Positions 1-8,575 of a stretch of 64,000 nt of DNA are shown here, piece after piece. Both the position numbers and the translations under genes were made by a program. Location: assembly GCF_039539485.1 (NCBI RefSeq), contig NZ_BAABDF010000002.1:62001-126000 (forward strand), given 5' to 3'. The notes under the pieces were generated by a model. That model saw nothing but the letters and a program-made list of their open reading frames with translations. It did no database searches and was not told where the DNA came from. How positions within the stretch are numbered: the first letter of the stretch is position 1; each line of letters opens with the position of its first letter. This stretch comes from Celeribacter arenosi. Its GTDB lineage: Bacteria > Pseudomonadota > Alphaproteobacteria > Rhodobacterales > Rhodobacteraceae.

Positions 1-27
1 GGATGAGTTCGTTTGGATCGTTGTCAT
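1..27 (-). CDS. Possible start of a divergent gene running off the left edge
   Basis: Read on the minus strand, an ATG at position 27 is preceded by a purine-rich GAGAGA stretch about 7-10 bases upstream, and the frame stays open to the window edge (nine codons). LysR regulators are often divergent from a target gene, which fits this position. Nothing can be said about the product, and the short length makes the call weak. Confidence 0.3.
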
Positions 28-151
28 TTCATGTCTCTCTTTCATGTCACCGTTCAGGACGGGTTTTGTTTCTGGGAGGAGACATAACTGCTTCCCTTGA
101 GTTGATCATCCGTCCATATATTGACACACCGGAAACTGTGAGTTGACAAAC

Positions 152-1048
152 ATGGATACCCTTCTCAGCCTGCGCGTCTTCACAGAGGTCGCGGATCACA
201 AGAGTTTTACAGCCGTTGCTGACCGAATGGGGATGTCGCGTGCCATGGCCAGCAAGCACATCCAGCACATTGAGGCACGTGTTGGCGCGCGCCTCCTTAG
301 CCGGAACAGTCGCAATGTGAGCCTGACCGAAGCGGGCGCGCGGTATTTGGTGACCGTCCGCCGCCTTCTGGAAGACTTGAGCGACGCGGAAAATCTCATC
401 TCAACAGACACGCTTGTCCCGCGCGGGACCTTGAAAATCTCGATGCCGGTCTGGATGTCGACACCAGCCTTTGCACGGATGCTATCGGATTATCATCGTG
501 ATTTCCCACATGTGGTCTTCGATTTCGACCTCAGTAGCCACAAGATCAATTTGGTCGAAGAGGGCGCGGACTTGGCTTTGCGGGTGGCGTTCAAACTGGA
601 TGAGGGGTTGATTGCGCGCAAATTGTCCGAAGTCACATTTCAAATGGTCGCGGCGCCTGACTTTCTCGATCACACGACACGCCCTCAAACCGCGAACGAC
701 CTGATTGATGCACCGCTTTTGGCCTACTCCCCTGTGGCATCAGATGGGCGCATCAAGTTTGGCGGTTCAGAAGGCCTAGATGTCAAAATGCGCCCTGTGA
801 TGGTCAGCACAAATGAATCCCATCTGCATCTATCCGCTTTGTCCGGCATGGGCTACGCAATCCTGCCCAACTGGATGACCAAAGGCGACTTGGACGCCGG
901 ACGATTGGAGACCGTGCTGCCGCAGGTCACTTGGCCCAAGCTCCACGTGCACGCGATCTATGCAGACCGCAGCTACCTGCCCGCAAAAGTGCGCTCTTTT
1001 CTGGATTTCCTCGCGAGCAAGCAAGGTCTTGAATCGGGGCTAAGCTGA
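152..1048 (+). CDS. LysR-family transcriptional regulator
   Basis: A 298-residue protein of normal LysR length. The N-terminal winged helix-turn-helix (about residues 1-60) shows the family pattern MDTLLSLRVFTEVADHKSF followed by an AMASKHIQHIEARVGARLL recognition segment. The rest is a periplasmic-binding-protein-like effector domain. An upstream in-frame TTG at 143 would add three residues; the ATG at 152 is preferred because LysR proteins usually begin just before this leucine-rich motif. It probably controls itself and a gene to the left of the window. The subgroup with DTLLSLRVF and SRNSRNVSLTEAG is common in roseobacters, but no ligand can be inferred. Confidence 0.85.
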   Translation: MDTLLSLRVFTEVADHKSFTAVADRMGMSRAMASKHIQHIEARVGARLLSRNSRNVSLTEAGARYLVTVRRLLEDLSDAENLISTDTLVPRGTLKISMPVWMSTPAFARMLSDYHRDFPHVVFDFDLSSHKINLVEEGADLALRVAFKLDEGLIARKLSEVTFQMVAAPDFLDHTTRPQTANDLIDAPLLAYSPVASDGRIKFGGSEGLDVKMRPVMVSTNESHLHLSALSGMGYAILPNWMTKGDLDAGRLETVLPQVTWPKLHVHAIYADRSYLPAKVRSFLDFLASKQGLESGLS

Positions 1049-1304
1049 TACGTCATTGATGCGGACCGCGTGTGGATGTTTGGCGGCCTCGGCCGTGCGT
1101 GCATGCCGTAGCAAATGGCGGGGTCGAGTTGAGATCCCCGTGTCCTGCAATGATGCGCGCCGTCGCGCGTTCGAATTCACCTCTCAAATCTGGGTGACTG
1201 ACGCGAAAGACAGTTCAGAGTTTGGTATCGATAGGGCATACCGGTAAATGGGAACCCTTTTCATTTTCGCGGCGCAAATCACATGGACAGATTGGAGAGA
1301 CGCA

Positions 1305-1593
1305 TTGCATTTAAGAGCCGCCTTTCTTTGCCTCAGTCTGGTCTGTCGCAGCCGTGGCAGAGAAAATTGGCGACACTTTGCATGATCTCGCGCAATTGTT
1401 TGAGGCAACGCACGATCGCGCGGGAACCGCGCCTGTCGATTGCACGCTGTCCGAAGTAGGCGCGACCACATGTTTTAAGATCACGTTTGCCGCAAATCGC
1501 CCGACCTATACACTGGGTCCGTGGTGCCCAACGAATAACAGCGACGACGCCGATGGTATCTGCGATGCCTCTGCGCGTTCACCACGTCCCTAA
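1305..1593 (+). pseudogene. Truncated, frameshifted remnant of a secreted YHYH-type protein
   Basis: From about 1336 one frame reads SVAAVAEKIGDTLHDLAQLF, then VDCTLSEVGATTCFKITF, then TYTLGPWCPTNN, and stops soon afterwards at 1593. SVAAVAEK resembles the end of a signal peptide with an AVA cleavage site. The hydrophobic start of that peptide (TTG at 1305, HLRAAFLCLSL) lies in another frame, implying a frameshift. The VDC...GPWCP pattern resembles the N-terminal part of secreted YHYH-domain proteins, which normally continue for well over 150 more residues; here the frame instead passes into an unrelated CDASARSPRP tail. I read this as a 5-prime remnant with the rest deleted. Family recognition is from memory. 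Confidence 0.45.
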
Positions 1594-1605
1594 AGAGAGA
1601 CATAC

Positions 1606-2286
1606 ATGACCTGGACCCTAATCGATTGGCCATTACTTCTCAGAGAGTTCATCACATTGCTTGTGGTGATCGACCCTGTTGGCACGATCCCTGTCTACCT
1701 TTTTGCCGTCGCAGGCATGCCAGCACATCTGCATCGCCGCTTTGCTATTCGTGCCGTGGCGATCGCAACGCTGGTGTTGCTGGCGTTTCTGGTGGGCGGT
1801 CAGGTCGTCTTGGAAACCTTGGGTTTGCGGCTCGGCTCTTTCCAGATAGCCGGTGGGATCATTCTGTTTCTGTTCGCAATGTCGATGATCTTCGGACAAT
1901 CGAAACCACAGTCTGAAATCGCCGAGGCAGAGCGCGATCATTTGTCGGGGGCGGTGTTTCCACTGGCAATGCCCTCTATTGCTTCGCCCGGTGCGATGCT
2001 CGCCATTGTGTTCCTGACCGAGAACAGTTCGAACACCTGGTCCGAACAGGCGACAACTGCGGGGCTGCTTGTTCTGGTCCTTGTGGTGACGCTCGCACTG
2101 TTGCTTGCGGCCAGTTTCGTGCATCGTCTGATCGGAGATACCGGCGCGTCGGTGATCTCACGCGTCATGGGGATCATTCTCGCCACGATTGCCGTGGATG
2201 CCGTTCTCGAAGGTTTCGACACGCTCGATGTCTTCGATGTCGCCCCGGCCCAGAACCCTAGTCCGTTCAGCGAGGCGACGGAATAA
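1606..2286 (+). CDS. MarC family (UPF0056) integral membrane protein
   Basis: A 226-residue, very hydrophobic protein with about six membrane segments, the usual size of the MarC family. Family features visible are the early LLVVIDPVGTIPVYL segment, the repeated half with FPLAMPSIASPGAM, and a final helix with SRVMGIILATIAVDAVLEG. MarC proteins sit in the inner membrane; their function is not settled, and the early link to multiple antibiotic resistance was not upheld. A GAGAGA ribosome site lies just upstream of the ATG. It appears to be a single gene, 12 bases after the YHYH remnant and 54 bases before a secreted-protein gene. Confidence 0.88.
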   Translation: MTWTLIDWPLLLREFITLLVVIDPVGTIPVYLFAVAGMPAHLHRRFAIRAVAIATLVLLAFLVGGQVVLETLGLRLGSFQIAGGIILFLFAMSMIFGQSKPQSEIAEAERDHLSGAVFPLAMPSIASPGAMLAIVFLTENSSNTWSEQATTAGLLVLVLVVTLALLLAASFVHRLIGDTGASVISRVMGIILATIAVDAVLEGFDTLDVFDVAPAQNPSPFSEATE

Positions 2287-2340
2287 CGGGACTTTCGCGT
2301 TCAACCCTTAATGTCATCGGCCATTTTGAAAGGGTTGCCC

Positions 2341-2985
2341 ATGAACCGGACCATTTCCGCCGCCTTGATCGCGGCATTCACACCGACGCTCCTGTGCGCG
2401 GAAACCTTTTCTGCCGAAGTCTGGGCCGACAACTGGTTTGAAATGCGCGTGGATGGCGTGCTGGTCGGCGAAGACAGCGTGCCGATCACGACCGAGCGAT
2501 CCTTCAATGCCGAAAGCTTTACCTTTGAAGCCGAGCGCCCCTTTGTCATAGGACTCGTTGCGCGCGACTTCATCGAAAACGACACAGGGCTCGAGTATAT
2601 CGGGACCCGTCGTCAACAGATGGGCGATGGCGGCGTTATAGTGCAGATCACGGATGGCGCAGGGAATACCGTCGCCGTCAGTGATGCTGGCTGGCAATGT
2701 CTCGTCACGCACACAGCCCCACTCGACAAGTCCTGCGAAGATGAGAGCGACCCCGTAGCGGGCGAGGGCGCGTGCGCCTTTGATATATCTGACGAACCGG
2801 AGGGCTGGGACGGGGCGGGTTACGACGCCTCTGGCTGGCCACAGGCCGATGTCTTCACCGCCGCACAGGTCGATCCGAAAATGGGCTATGAGGATATCGA
2901 TTGGTCAGGCGAAGCAGAGTTCATCTGGGGCCCCGATCTGGAGCAAAGCAACACCGTCCTTTGTCGTCTGACTGTCAACATGTGA
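2341..2985 (+). CDS. Secreted hypothetical protein, about 214 residues
   Basis: Begins with a clear Sec signal peptide (MNRTISAALIAAF, cleavage near LLCAETF). The mature part is acidic, with ADNWFEM near its start, an ENDTGLEYIGTRRQQMGDGG block around residues 80-99, conserved-looking Trp residues, paired cysteines, and a WSGEAEFIWG stretch near the end. The start at 2341 is chosen over an in-frame ATG at 2311 because AAAGGG precedes it at good distance and the signal peptide begins there. It resembles small secreted proteins of unknown role that I associate with YHYH-type proteins in marine bacteria; the YHYH remnant upstream agrees with that pairing. No function assigned. Confidence 0.7.
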   Translation: MNRTISAALIAAFTPTLLCAETFSAEVWADNWFEMRVDGVLVGEDSVPITTERSFNAESFTFEAERPFVIGLVARDFIENDTGLEYIGTRRQQMGDGGVIVQITDGAGNTVAVSDAGWQCLVTHTAPLDKSCEDESDPVAGEGACAFDISDEPEGWDGAGYDASGWPQADVFTAAQVDPKMGYEDIDWSGEAEFIWGPDLEQSNTVLCRLTVNM

Positions 2986-3222
2986 CGGCAGGGCAGAGCA
3001 GACTTTTGATTTTTCAGGTGAAGGACCGATCACGCTGACCGGCGCCCCCATACCTACCTGACACCGAGCGAGGACACGTGCACCGCGCGCGAGTGACGAA
3101 GATTTTCGTGGTCTAAATCGGGTTGTGTCGATCAGTGGGTTAAACGACCGGATGTGCGACCTCGCCGCATGGGTAACCCGCAAACTGCTCAAACAGGGCA
3201 GGGGGGAGTGGGCAGGTCAGCG

Positions 3223-3531
3223 TCATTTACACTGATACAGGACCCTATACATGCGCACGACGCGCTTGGTGTAGGCTGTCGGATAAACCGATCCTTGGCC
3301 CACGACGCGACTGATTTCGGTCATGCCATTGGGGCACTCTTTCCAGATCCAACCCTGCTCATACTGTTTTTGTACTTCGTATGCTTGGTCCAGGGTGGGG
3401 TGGGGCGTATTCAATTCACGCGTAAACCTTGCCTGGTAAACAGGTTTTCCGTTTAATTCCGAGACCGCGTCAGTCGGGCTTGAACAGGCAGACAAAATTC
3501 CCACAGCGAGTAGAGCGAACGTCTTTTTCAT
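3223..3531 (-). CDS. Small lipoprotein of unknown function
   Basis: A 102-residue protein starting MKKTFALLAVGILSACSS, a classic lipoprotein signal with lipobox LSAC at about residues 13-16, so it should be lipid-anchored after export. The remaining roughly 85 residues contain two further cysteines (KECPNG and the penultimate residue) that could form a disulfide, and a YEVQKQYEQGWIW helix-like stretch. An upstream in-frame ATG at 3555 is rejected because the signal peptide begins at MKK. It stands alone on the minus strand, convergent with the secreted protein gene. No family recognised. Confidence 0.7.
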   Translation of the reverse strand: MKKTFALLAVGILSACSSPTDAVSELNGKPVYQARFTRELNTPHPTLDQAYEVQKQYEQGWIWKECPNGMTEISRVVGQGSVYPTAYTKRVVRMYRVLYQCK

Positions 3532-3555
3532 AATGATCTGCCTATTTTGTATCAA

Positions 3556-4112
3556 TGTTTTACCGGTCTAAGGGAACGGCACACTCAACACAACGGGCCC
3601 GACCCCTCGGCTCACTCGGGGTATTCCGCCGAGCCTGCCGAGATTGAACGTGAGAATTGGGCCTGCGTGCAAACCGCCTGAGCGTGGAAACCTCATGAAA
3701 GCATATTCGTGTAGATCGCTCGTGCAACCGCTGCCGCCATGCCGGAAACCGGCAGGTGAACAGCTGAACCAGTGGCCGTCGAGAGGTGATTGAAAGTGCA
3801 ACCGAGCCAAAGGGTCACGGCCGATGGGGGCGCGAACCAAGCTGAGGACGGTAACAGCGGGTTCCCCAAGTAGGCGGCTTCGAACCTTCTGAAATGTCGA
3901 AACGCATAGCACCATTGATTGTGGAAAAGACTGTTCGATAAAGCTCTAGTCGCGGGTGTATATTTATGATTAAAAACAATAACATGCGTCTGTATCATAT
4001 CCCTCGAATTTGACTGAAGATATCGTCTCGAATTTGGATTTCGCCCTGCGGGAGAAAACGGACATCTGGTCCCGGAATTGCTGACCCGCTCGGTTTTAAG
4101 GAACCGTTAAGA
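3556..4112. other. Long intergenic stretch without a convincing gene
   Basis: About 550 bases between the lipoprotein gene and the LacI promoter. Open frames on the minus strand reach about 115 codons, but they lack credible ribosome sites, are rich in Arg, Ser, Gly and Pro, and overlap each other. The right third becomes AT-rich (around 3956-3985), as expected of a promoter region. The left two thirds look like decayed or non-coding repetitive DNA. I see no tRNA, hairpin array or transposase remnant in it. Confidence 0.5.
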
Positions 4113-4115
4113 TTC

Positions 4116-4156
4116 TTGACAAGCAAATGACATCGGTGTCATGACATCGGTGTCAT
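4116..4156 (+). promoter_or_regulatory. Promoter with tandem LacI-type operators
   Basis: A consensus -35 TTGACA (4116-4121) is followed by two copies of ATGACATCGGTGTCAT (4127-4142 and 4141-4156) whose ends overlap by two bases, giving a 14-base period. Each copy is an inverted repeat with arms ATGACA/TGTCAT around TCGG. The first copy sits where RNA polymerase would span from -35 to -10. This is the expected arrangement for autoregulation by the LacI protein encoded just downstream, so one operator pair probably controls the whole operon. The -10 element is not clear. Confidence 0.75.
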
Positions 4157-4212
4157 TAGTTCATTGAGGCGAATCGAGGGTCTCAAATGTGCGGCTTGGG
4201 AGGGCTTCAGAC

Positions 4213-5304
4213 ATGGCTACGATCTACGACGTCGCGCGTGTTGCGGGTGTATCGCCCAAGACCGTCAGCCGTGTGCTAAACGGCGATGCGCCGGTTAAGA
4301 AACACACCAAAGAAGCCGTCAATAAAGCCATCGCAGAGCTGGGTTATGTCCCGTCAACCGCCGCAAGGGCGATGCGATCCAATAAGTCGGGCCTCGTGGG
4401 GTTGATTACGGGGGCGATTTCATTGTCGCCTAATCGGTCCGAAAACTCCGGTTTGCCCGATCTATATATCGTTCAGGGCATCCAGCGTGCCATGGAAGCC
4501 AGCGGAAAAACGCTTTTGATCGCCGATACCGGTGGCAAGATGAACAGGGTGCCCCAACTTATCCGCACTTTCGAAGAGCACCGTGTTGAAGGGCTGATCT
4601 ATGTGGCCGATCACCACCGCGAAGTGTCACTGCCGCCTGTGTCGTCCACCACTAAGATGGTGCTGGCGAACTGTTTCGACCAAAAGGGCACGCCCTCGGT
4701 TCTGCCCAATGATTATCAGGGCCAGTTCAATCTGGTGAACAGCCTGATCGCCAAAGGACACCGCCGGATCGCCTATCTGGCACTCAGCAGACAGCTTGAG
4801 GCGACGAAACTGCGCGTTGCGGGATACAAGGACGCGCTGGCGGCGGTCGGCATCAAGTTTGATCCAGCACTTTTGGTGCCCGCCGAAGTCGATGTCTCGG
4901 AGGATGATGCGGGCGTGCAGTTGCTTTGGGATGCGATTGACCGCGTCCTGTCTCTGCCCGAGCCACCCACCGTCATTTGCTTTGGCAACGACCGCATGGC
5001 GATGCGCGCCTACGGTATCTTGCGCAGTCGTGGCGTGGCCTTGCCCGATGACCTGTCGGTTGCGGGCTATGACGGCCACCGTTTGATCACTGACACCCTG
5101 TACCCGACCCTCACATCCGCCGAACTGCCTTATGCGGCTATCGGCATCCGTGCCACTGAGTTGTTGCTTGGCATGATCAATGGCACCGCAGACGTGCCCA
5201 CCAAACCCATTCTGGTTGGTGGCCCCGTAACCCCCGGCAATTCCGTCAAGGATTTGCCATCTCCAATCACTCATCTTTCGTCAATAGGGAGGACGACACT
5301 ATGA
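4213..5304 (+). CDS. LacI-family regulator of the glycoside operon
   Basis: A 363-residue repressor. The N-terminal LacI helix-turn-helix reads MATIYDVARVAGVSPKTVSR with hinge residues near 50-60, followed by a sugar-binding core with the family motifs GLIYVADHHRE, FGNDRMAMRAYGILRSRG and SVAGYDGH. The ATG at 4213 is chosen because the DNA-binding domain starts there and GGGAGGGC lies just upstream; an in-frame GTG at 4189 is less likely. The stop overlaps the start of the binding-protein gene (ATGA), so the regulator is the first gene of the operon it should control through the tandem palindromes upstream. The ligand is unknown, presumably the imported sugar. Confidence 0.88.
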   Translation: MATIYDVARVAGVSPKTVSRVLNGDAPVKKHTKEAVNKAIAELGYVPSTAARAMRSNKSGLVGLITGAISLSPNRSENSGLPDLYIVQGIQRAMEASGKTLLIADTGGKMNRVPQLIRTFEEHRVEGLIYVADHHREVSLPPVSSTTKMVLANCFDQKGTPSVLPNDYQGQFNLVNSLIAKGHRRIAYLALSRQLEATKLRVAGYKDALAAVGIKFDPALLVPAEVDVSEDDAGVQLLWDAIDRVLSLPEPPTVICFGNDRMAMRAYGILRSRGVALPDDLSVAGYDGHRLITDTLYPTLTSAELPYAAIGIRATELLLGMINGTADVPTKPILVGGPVTPGNSVKDLPSPITHLSSIGRTTL

Positions 5305-6560
5305 AACTCGGCATTACTCTGAGTACAGCACTGGTTGCATCAGTGAGCTGGGCCACAATGGCCGCAGCACAAACCGAACTGAGCATGTGGTACCACGGCG
5401 CAGGCAACGAGGCGGAATCTTCCGCACTGCAGCTGATCATCGACGACTTCAACGCAAGCCAGCCTGACTACAAAGTTGTGGTAGAGAGCTTCCCACAGGA
5501 ATCCTACAACGACTCCGTTGTTGCCGCCGCCCTCGCGGGCAACCTGCCTGACATTCTGGACGTTGATGGTCCGGTCATGCCGAACTGGGCATGGGCTGGC
5601 TACATGCAGCCGCTGCAAATCGATGAGTCCGCGATCGAGGGCTTCCTCGCGGGTCCGTTGGGCTATTGGGACGGTCAACTCTACTCCGTCGGTTTCTGGG
5701 ATGCAGCCGTTGCGATGATGTCGCGCCAATCCACGCTCGACGCTTTGGGCCTGCGCACTCCAACCGTTGATAACCCATGGACGGGTGAGGAATTCATGGC
5801 CGCTCTGGACGCTGCAAAAGCATCCGGCGATTTCGAATATGCTTTCGATCTGGGTATGCCGTGGACGGGTGAGTGGTATCCATATGCCTTCAGCCCCTTC
5901 CTGCAGTCCTTTGGTGGCGACATTGTTGATCGCTCCACCTACGCAACTGCGGAAGGCGCACTGAACGGTCCCGAAGCATTGGCATTTGGTGAATGGTGGC
6001 AGTCGCTGTTCGCAGACGGTTACGCACCGGGCACATCTCAGGATCCAGCGGATCGTGACACGGGCTTTATCGACGGCAAATATGCCTTCTCTTGGAACGG
6101 CAACTGGGCAGCTTTGGGTGCTCTCGCAGCCCATGACGACGTTGTGTTCCTGCCTTCGCCTGACTTTGGCAACGGCCCGAAAATCGGTGCCGCTTCCTGG
6201 CAGTTTGGTGTTTCCGCGTCTTCTGAAAACGCTGAAGGTGCATCCGCCTTCATCGAATTCGCATTGCAGGACAAATACCTTGCGAACTTCTCGAACGTCA
6301 CGGGTCTGATCCCTGCGACTGCTGAGGCGGCTGCGATGACAGACAACTACGCAGAAGGCGGCCCATTGGAAGTGTTCTTCGGTCTCTCCGAAGGTCAGGC
6401 GATGGTGCGCCCTGTGACGCCTGGATACGTCGTTTCCGCGAAGGTGTTTGAAAAAGCAATGGCGGATATCGCCAACGGTGCAGACGTAGCTGACACGCTG
6501 GACGCGGCTGTTGACGAAATCAACTCCGACATCGAGCGCAACGGCGGCTACGGCCACTAA
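5301..6560 (+). CDS. Periplasmic sugar-binding protein of an ABC importer (family 1)
   Basis: A 419-residue extracellular solute-binding protein. A Sec signal peptide (MKLGITLSTALVASVSWA, cleavage after MAAAQ) is followed by TELSMWYHGAGNEAE, typical of the MalE-like class that captures oligosaccharides. Many tryptophans (WAWAGYMQPL, MPWTGEWYPY, FSWNGNWAAL) are available to stack on sugar rings. Translationally coupled to the LacI gene by a four-base overlap. A GC-rich stem-loop after the stop separates it from the permease genes. Neighbours suggest a substrate hydrolysed in the cytoplasm by the GH32-like enzyme. Confidence 0.9.
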   Translation: MKLGITLSTALVASVSWATMAAAQTELSMWYHGAGNEAESSALQLIIDDFNASQPDYKVVVESFPQESYNDSVVAAALAGNLPDILDVDGPVMPNWAWAGYMQPLQIDESAIEGFLAGPLGYWDGQLYSVGFWDAAVAMMSRQSTLDALGLRTPTVDNPWTGEEFMAALDAAKASGDFEYAFDLGMPWTGEWYPYAFSPFLQSFGGDIVDRSTYATAEGALNGPEALAFGEWWQSLFADGYAPGTSQDPADRDTGFIDGKYAFSWNGNWAALGALAAHDDVVFLPSPDFGNGPKIGAASWQFGVSASSENAEGASAFIEFALQDKYLANFSNVTGLIPATAEAAAMTDNYAEGGPLEVFFGLSEGQAMVRPVTPGYVVSAKVFEKAMADIANGADVADTLDAAVDEINSDIERNGGYGH

Positions 6561-6571
6561 TCCGAAAACGT

Positions 6572-6593
6572 GGGGCGGCCCGTCGGCCGCCCC
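6572..6593 (+). terminator. Stem-loop after the binding-protein gene
   Basis: Arms GGGGCGGCC and GGCCGCCCC form a perfect nine-pair stem around a CGTC loop, followed by a T-rich ATCTTTCTC. Lying inside the operon, it probably acts as a partial terminator or as an RNA 3-prime stabiliser so that binding protein is made in excess of the permeases. Confidence 0.7.
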
Positions 6594-6621
6594 ATCTTTC
6601 TCATTTCGAAAGCAGTGAAAA

Positions 6622-7692
6622 ATGGCATCCAAGCTGACAACATCTAACCGCGCAGGCTGGGGCTTTGCCATGCCGGGATTCGGGTTGATCCTGTTGTTTA
6701 TCGTGATCCCCTTTTTCTTTGCCTTCTATCTGTCGCTCACCAACCAGCGGCTGATTTCGCCCAATCCGACCGAGTTCGTGGGGCTGAGCAATTATGACCG
6801 ATTGCTCAGCATTTCGGTTCTGACGCTAGAACCCGAACGCGATGACGCCGGCGCGGTGATCCGCGATGAGGCTGGCGAAATTGAATACCCTCGCGTGCGG
6901 ACCTTTACCCGCAATAACCCTGACTACCCGCAATATGACGGCATGCGGGAATGGTTCCGCTGGCAGTGGGGCGAGGAAGCGAAGGTTGTTGTGGCCAAGG
7001 ACGTGGTGTTCTGGAAATCGCTGCGCAACACGTTGATGTTCGTGCTGGTCGTGGCCCCTGTGCAGGCCGGGCTGGCGCTAGGTCTGGCGTTGCTGATCAA
7101 CCAGCGTTTGCGAGGCATCAACATCTACCGCGCGATCTATTTCATGCCCGTTGTCGTCTCGATTGTGGTTGTGTCGTTGTTGTTCCGTTTCATCTACGAC
7201 GGCAATGACGGCCTGCTGAACAATGTCCTTGGTTTTGTCACTTTCGGCCTATTCGAGGGGCGAGATTGGCTCGGGTCCGAAAACACTGCCTTGGGCGCCA
7301 TTATGGGCATGTCGATTTGGCAGGCTGTCGGATTCCACATGGTGATCTGGCTGTCCGGTCTGCAGACCATTAGCCCCACGTTGTACGAAGCCTCTTCGAT
7401 CGAGGGGGCGAGCAAATGGCAAACGTTCCGCTATGTGACCTGGCCCGGACTGCGCAATACGGCTGTGCTGATCCTGATCGTGATCACCATGCAGGCCTTT
7501 GCCCTTTTCGCGCAGATCGACGTGATGACACGCGGCGGTCCCTTGGATAGCACAACGACGATCGTGTTCCAGGCGGTTGAGCGCGGCTACGGAAAACAGG
7601 ACATCTCTGGCGGCTCGGCGATTTCGGTTCTTCTGTTCCTGCTGGTTTTGAGCATCAGCCTCATCCAACGCTATCTCACGAGGGAGAGATAA
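6622..7692 (+). CDS. ABC sugar importer permease, MalF type
   Basis: A 356-residue inner-membrane subunit with about six membrane helices. The EAA loop that contacts the ATPase is visible as LYEASSIEGASKWQTFRYVT with WPGL following (about residues 255-277). A periplasmic insertion of roughly 75 residues (from TLEPERDDAG to WRWQWGEE) lies between the first two helices, longer than in minimal permeases and reminiscent of the MalF periplasmic loop. It should pair with the next gene, which starts two bases after its stop. Confidence 0.9.
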   Translation: MASKLTTSNRAGWGFAMPGFGLILLFIVIPFFFAFYLSLTNQRLISPNPTEFVGLSNYDRLLSISVLTLEPERDDAGAVIRDEAGEIEYPRVRTFTRNNPDYPQYDGMREWFRWQWGEEAKVVVAKDVVFWKSLRNTLMFVLVVAPVQAGLALGLALLINQRLRGINIYRAIYFMPVVVSIVVVSLLFRFIYDGNDGLLNNVLGFVTFGLFEGRDWLGSENTALGAIMGMSIWQAVGFHMVIWLSGLQTISPTLYEASSIEGASKWQTFRYVTWPGLRNTAVLILIVITMQAFALFAQIDVMTRGGPLDSTTTIVFQAVERGYGKQDISGGSAISVLLFLLVLSISLIQRYLTRER

Positions 7693-7693
7693 A

Positions 7694-8572
7694 ATGGCGA
7701 CGATTAATCCCGACAACCGCGGGCTGCGTCTGGCCGTGCGCTATCTGGTTCTGACGCTGATTGCGGTCATCTTTATCTTCCCGTTGGTGTTCATGGTCAT
7801 GTCGAGCCTGAAGCCCGACCTGCAATTGCTGCGCGATACATCCAGTCTGCGCGCCTTCCTGCCCGTTGGCGACATCAGTCTGGACAACTACTACAACGCC
7901 TTCTCGCGGGTGCCGATTGCCAAGTTCATGTTCAACTCGCTCTTTGTGACGGCGACCACCGTGGCTCTGTCACTTTTGCTATGTTCTTTGGCTGCGTTTT
8001 CCTTTGTATTCCTGAACTGGTCGGGCAAAAACGTCGCCCTGTCGATCATCATCGCTACGCTGATCATCCCCTTTGAAACCATTGCGATCCCTCTGCTGCT
8101 GTTCGTGTCGAAACTGCCGTGGATCGGAATGGAGGGGCTGACGTTCGGCTGGCTGGATACCTACCGCGTCCAGATCATTCCACTGGTGGCCGATGGTCTG
8201 ACGATTTTCCTTTTCGTGCAGTATTTCCGCGATCTTCCGCGCGATCTGATCGAGGCATCGCGCGTCGAAGGCGCAAGCTGGATGCAGATCTATTTGCGGG
8301 TAGTCATGCCATTGTCCGGCCCCATTGTGGCGACGGCTGCAATCCTGAAATTCCTCGCGATGTATAACCAATACCTGTGGCCCCTCATGGTCGTTCAACA
8401 GGAAGCCTACCGTCCAGTTATGGTCGGCGTTCAATACTTCTTCCAGCTCAGCACAGCGTGGGGGGAAATCATGGCCTATCTGACGATCATCACCGTCCCA
8501 GTACTGGTCTTCTATCTTATTTTGCAGCGCGCGTTCATCGCGTCGATTGCCTCTACCGGCGTGAAAGGCTGA
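7694..8572 (+). CDS. ABC sugar importer permease, MalG type
   Basis: A 292-residue partner permease with six predicted membrane segments. The EAA motif reads DLIEASRVEGASWMQIYLRV with VMPLSGP after it, about residues 188-215, as in MalG-like subunits. A cytoplasmic N-terminus precedes the first helix (YLVLTLIAVIFIFPLVFMVM). The gene follows the MalF-type permease by one base and precedes the glycosidase by three bases, so the group is one transcription unit. Confidence 0.9.
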   Translation: MATINPDNRGLRLAVRYLVLTLIAVIFIFPLVFMVMSSLKPDLQLLRDTSSLRAFLPVGDISLDNYYNAFSRVPIAKFMFNSLFVTATTVALSLLLCSLAAFSFVFLNWSGKNVALSIIIATLIIPFETIAIPLLLFVSKLPWIGMEGLTFGWLDTYRVQIIPLVADGLTIFLFVQYFRDLPRDLIEASRVEGASWMQIYLRVVMPLSGPIVATAAILKFLAMYNQYLWPLMVVQQEAYRPVMVGVQYFFQLSTAWGEIMAYLTIITVPVLVFYLILQRAFIASIASTGVKG

Positions 8573-8575
8573 TCT

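Noticed and set aside
5340..6671. A 443-codon open frame on the minus strand
   Set aside because: It is antisense to the binding-protein gene, rich in His, Arg, Cys and Val with no fold-like pattern, and arises from the codon bias of the real gene.
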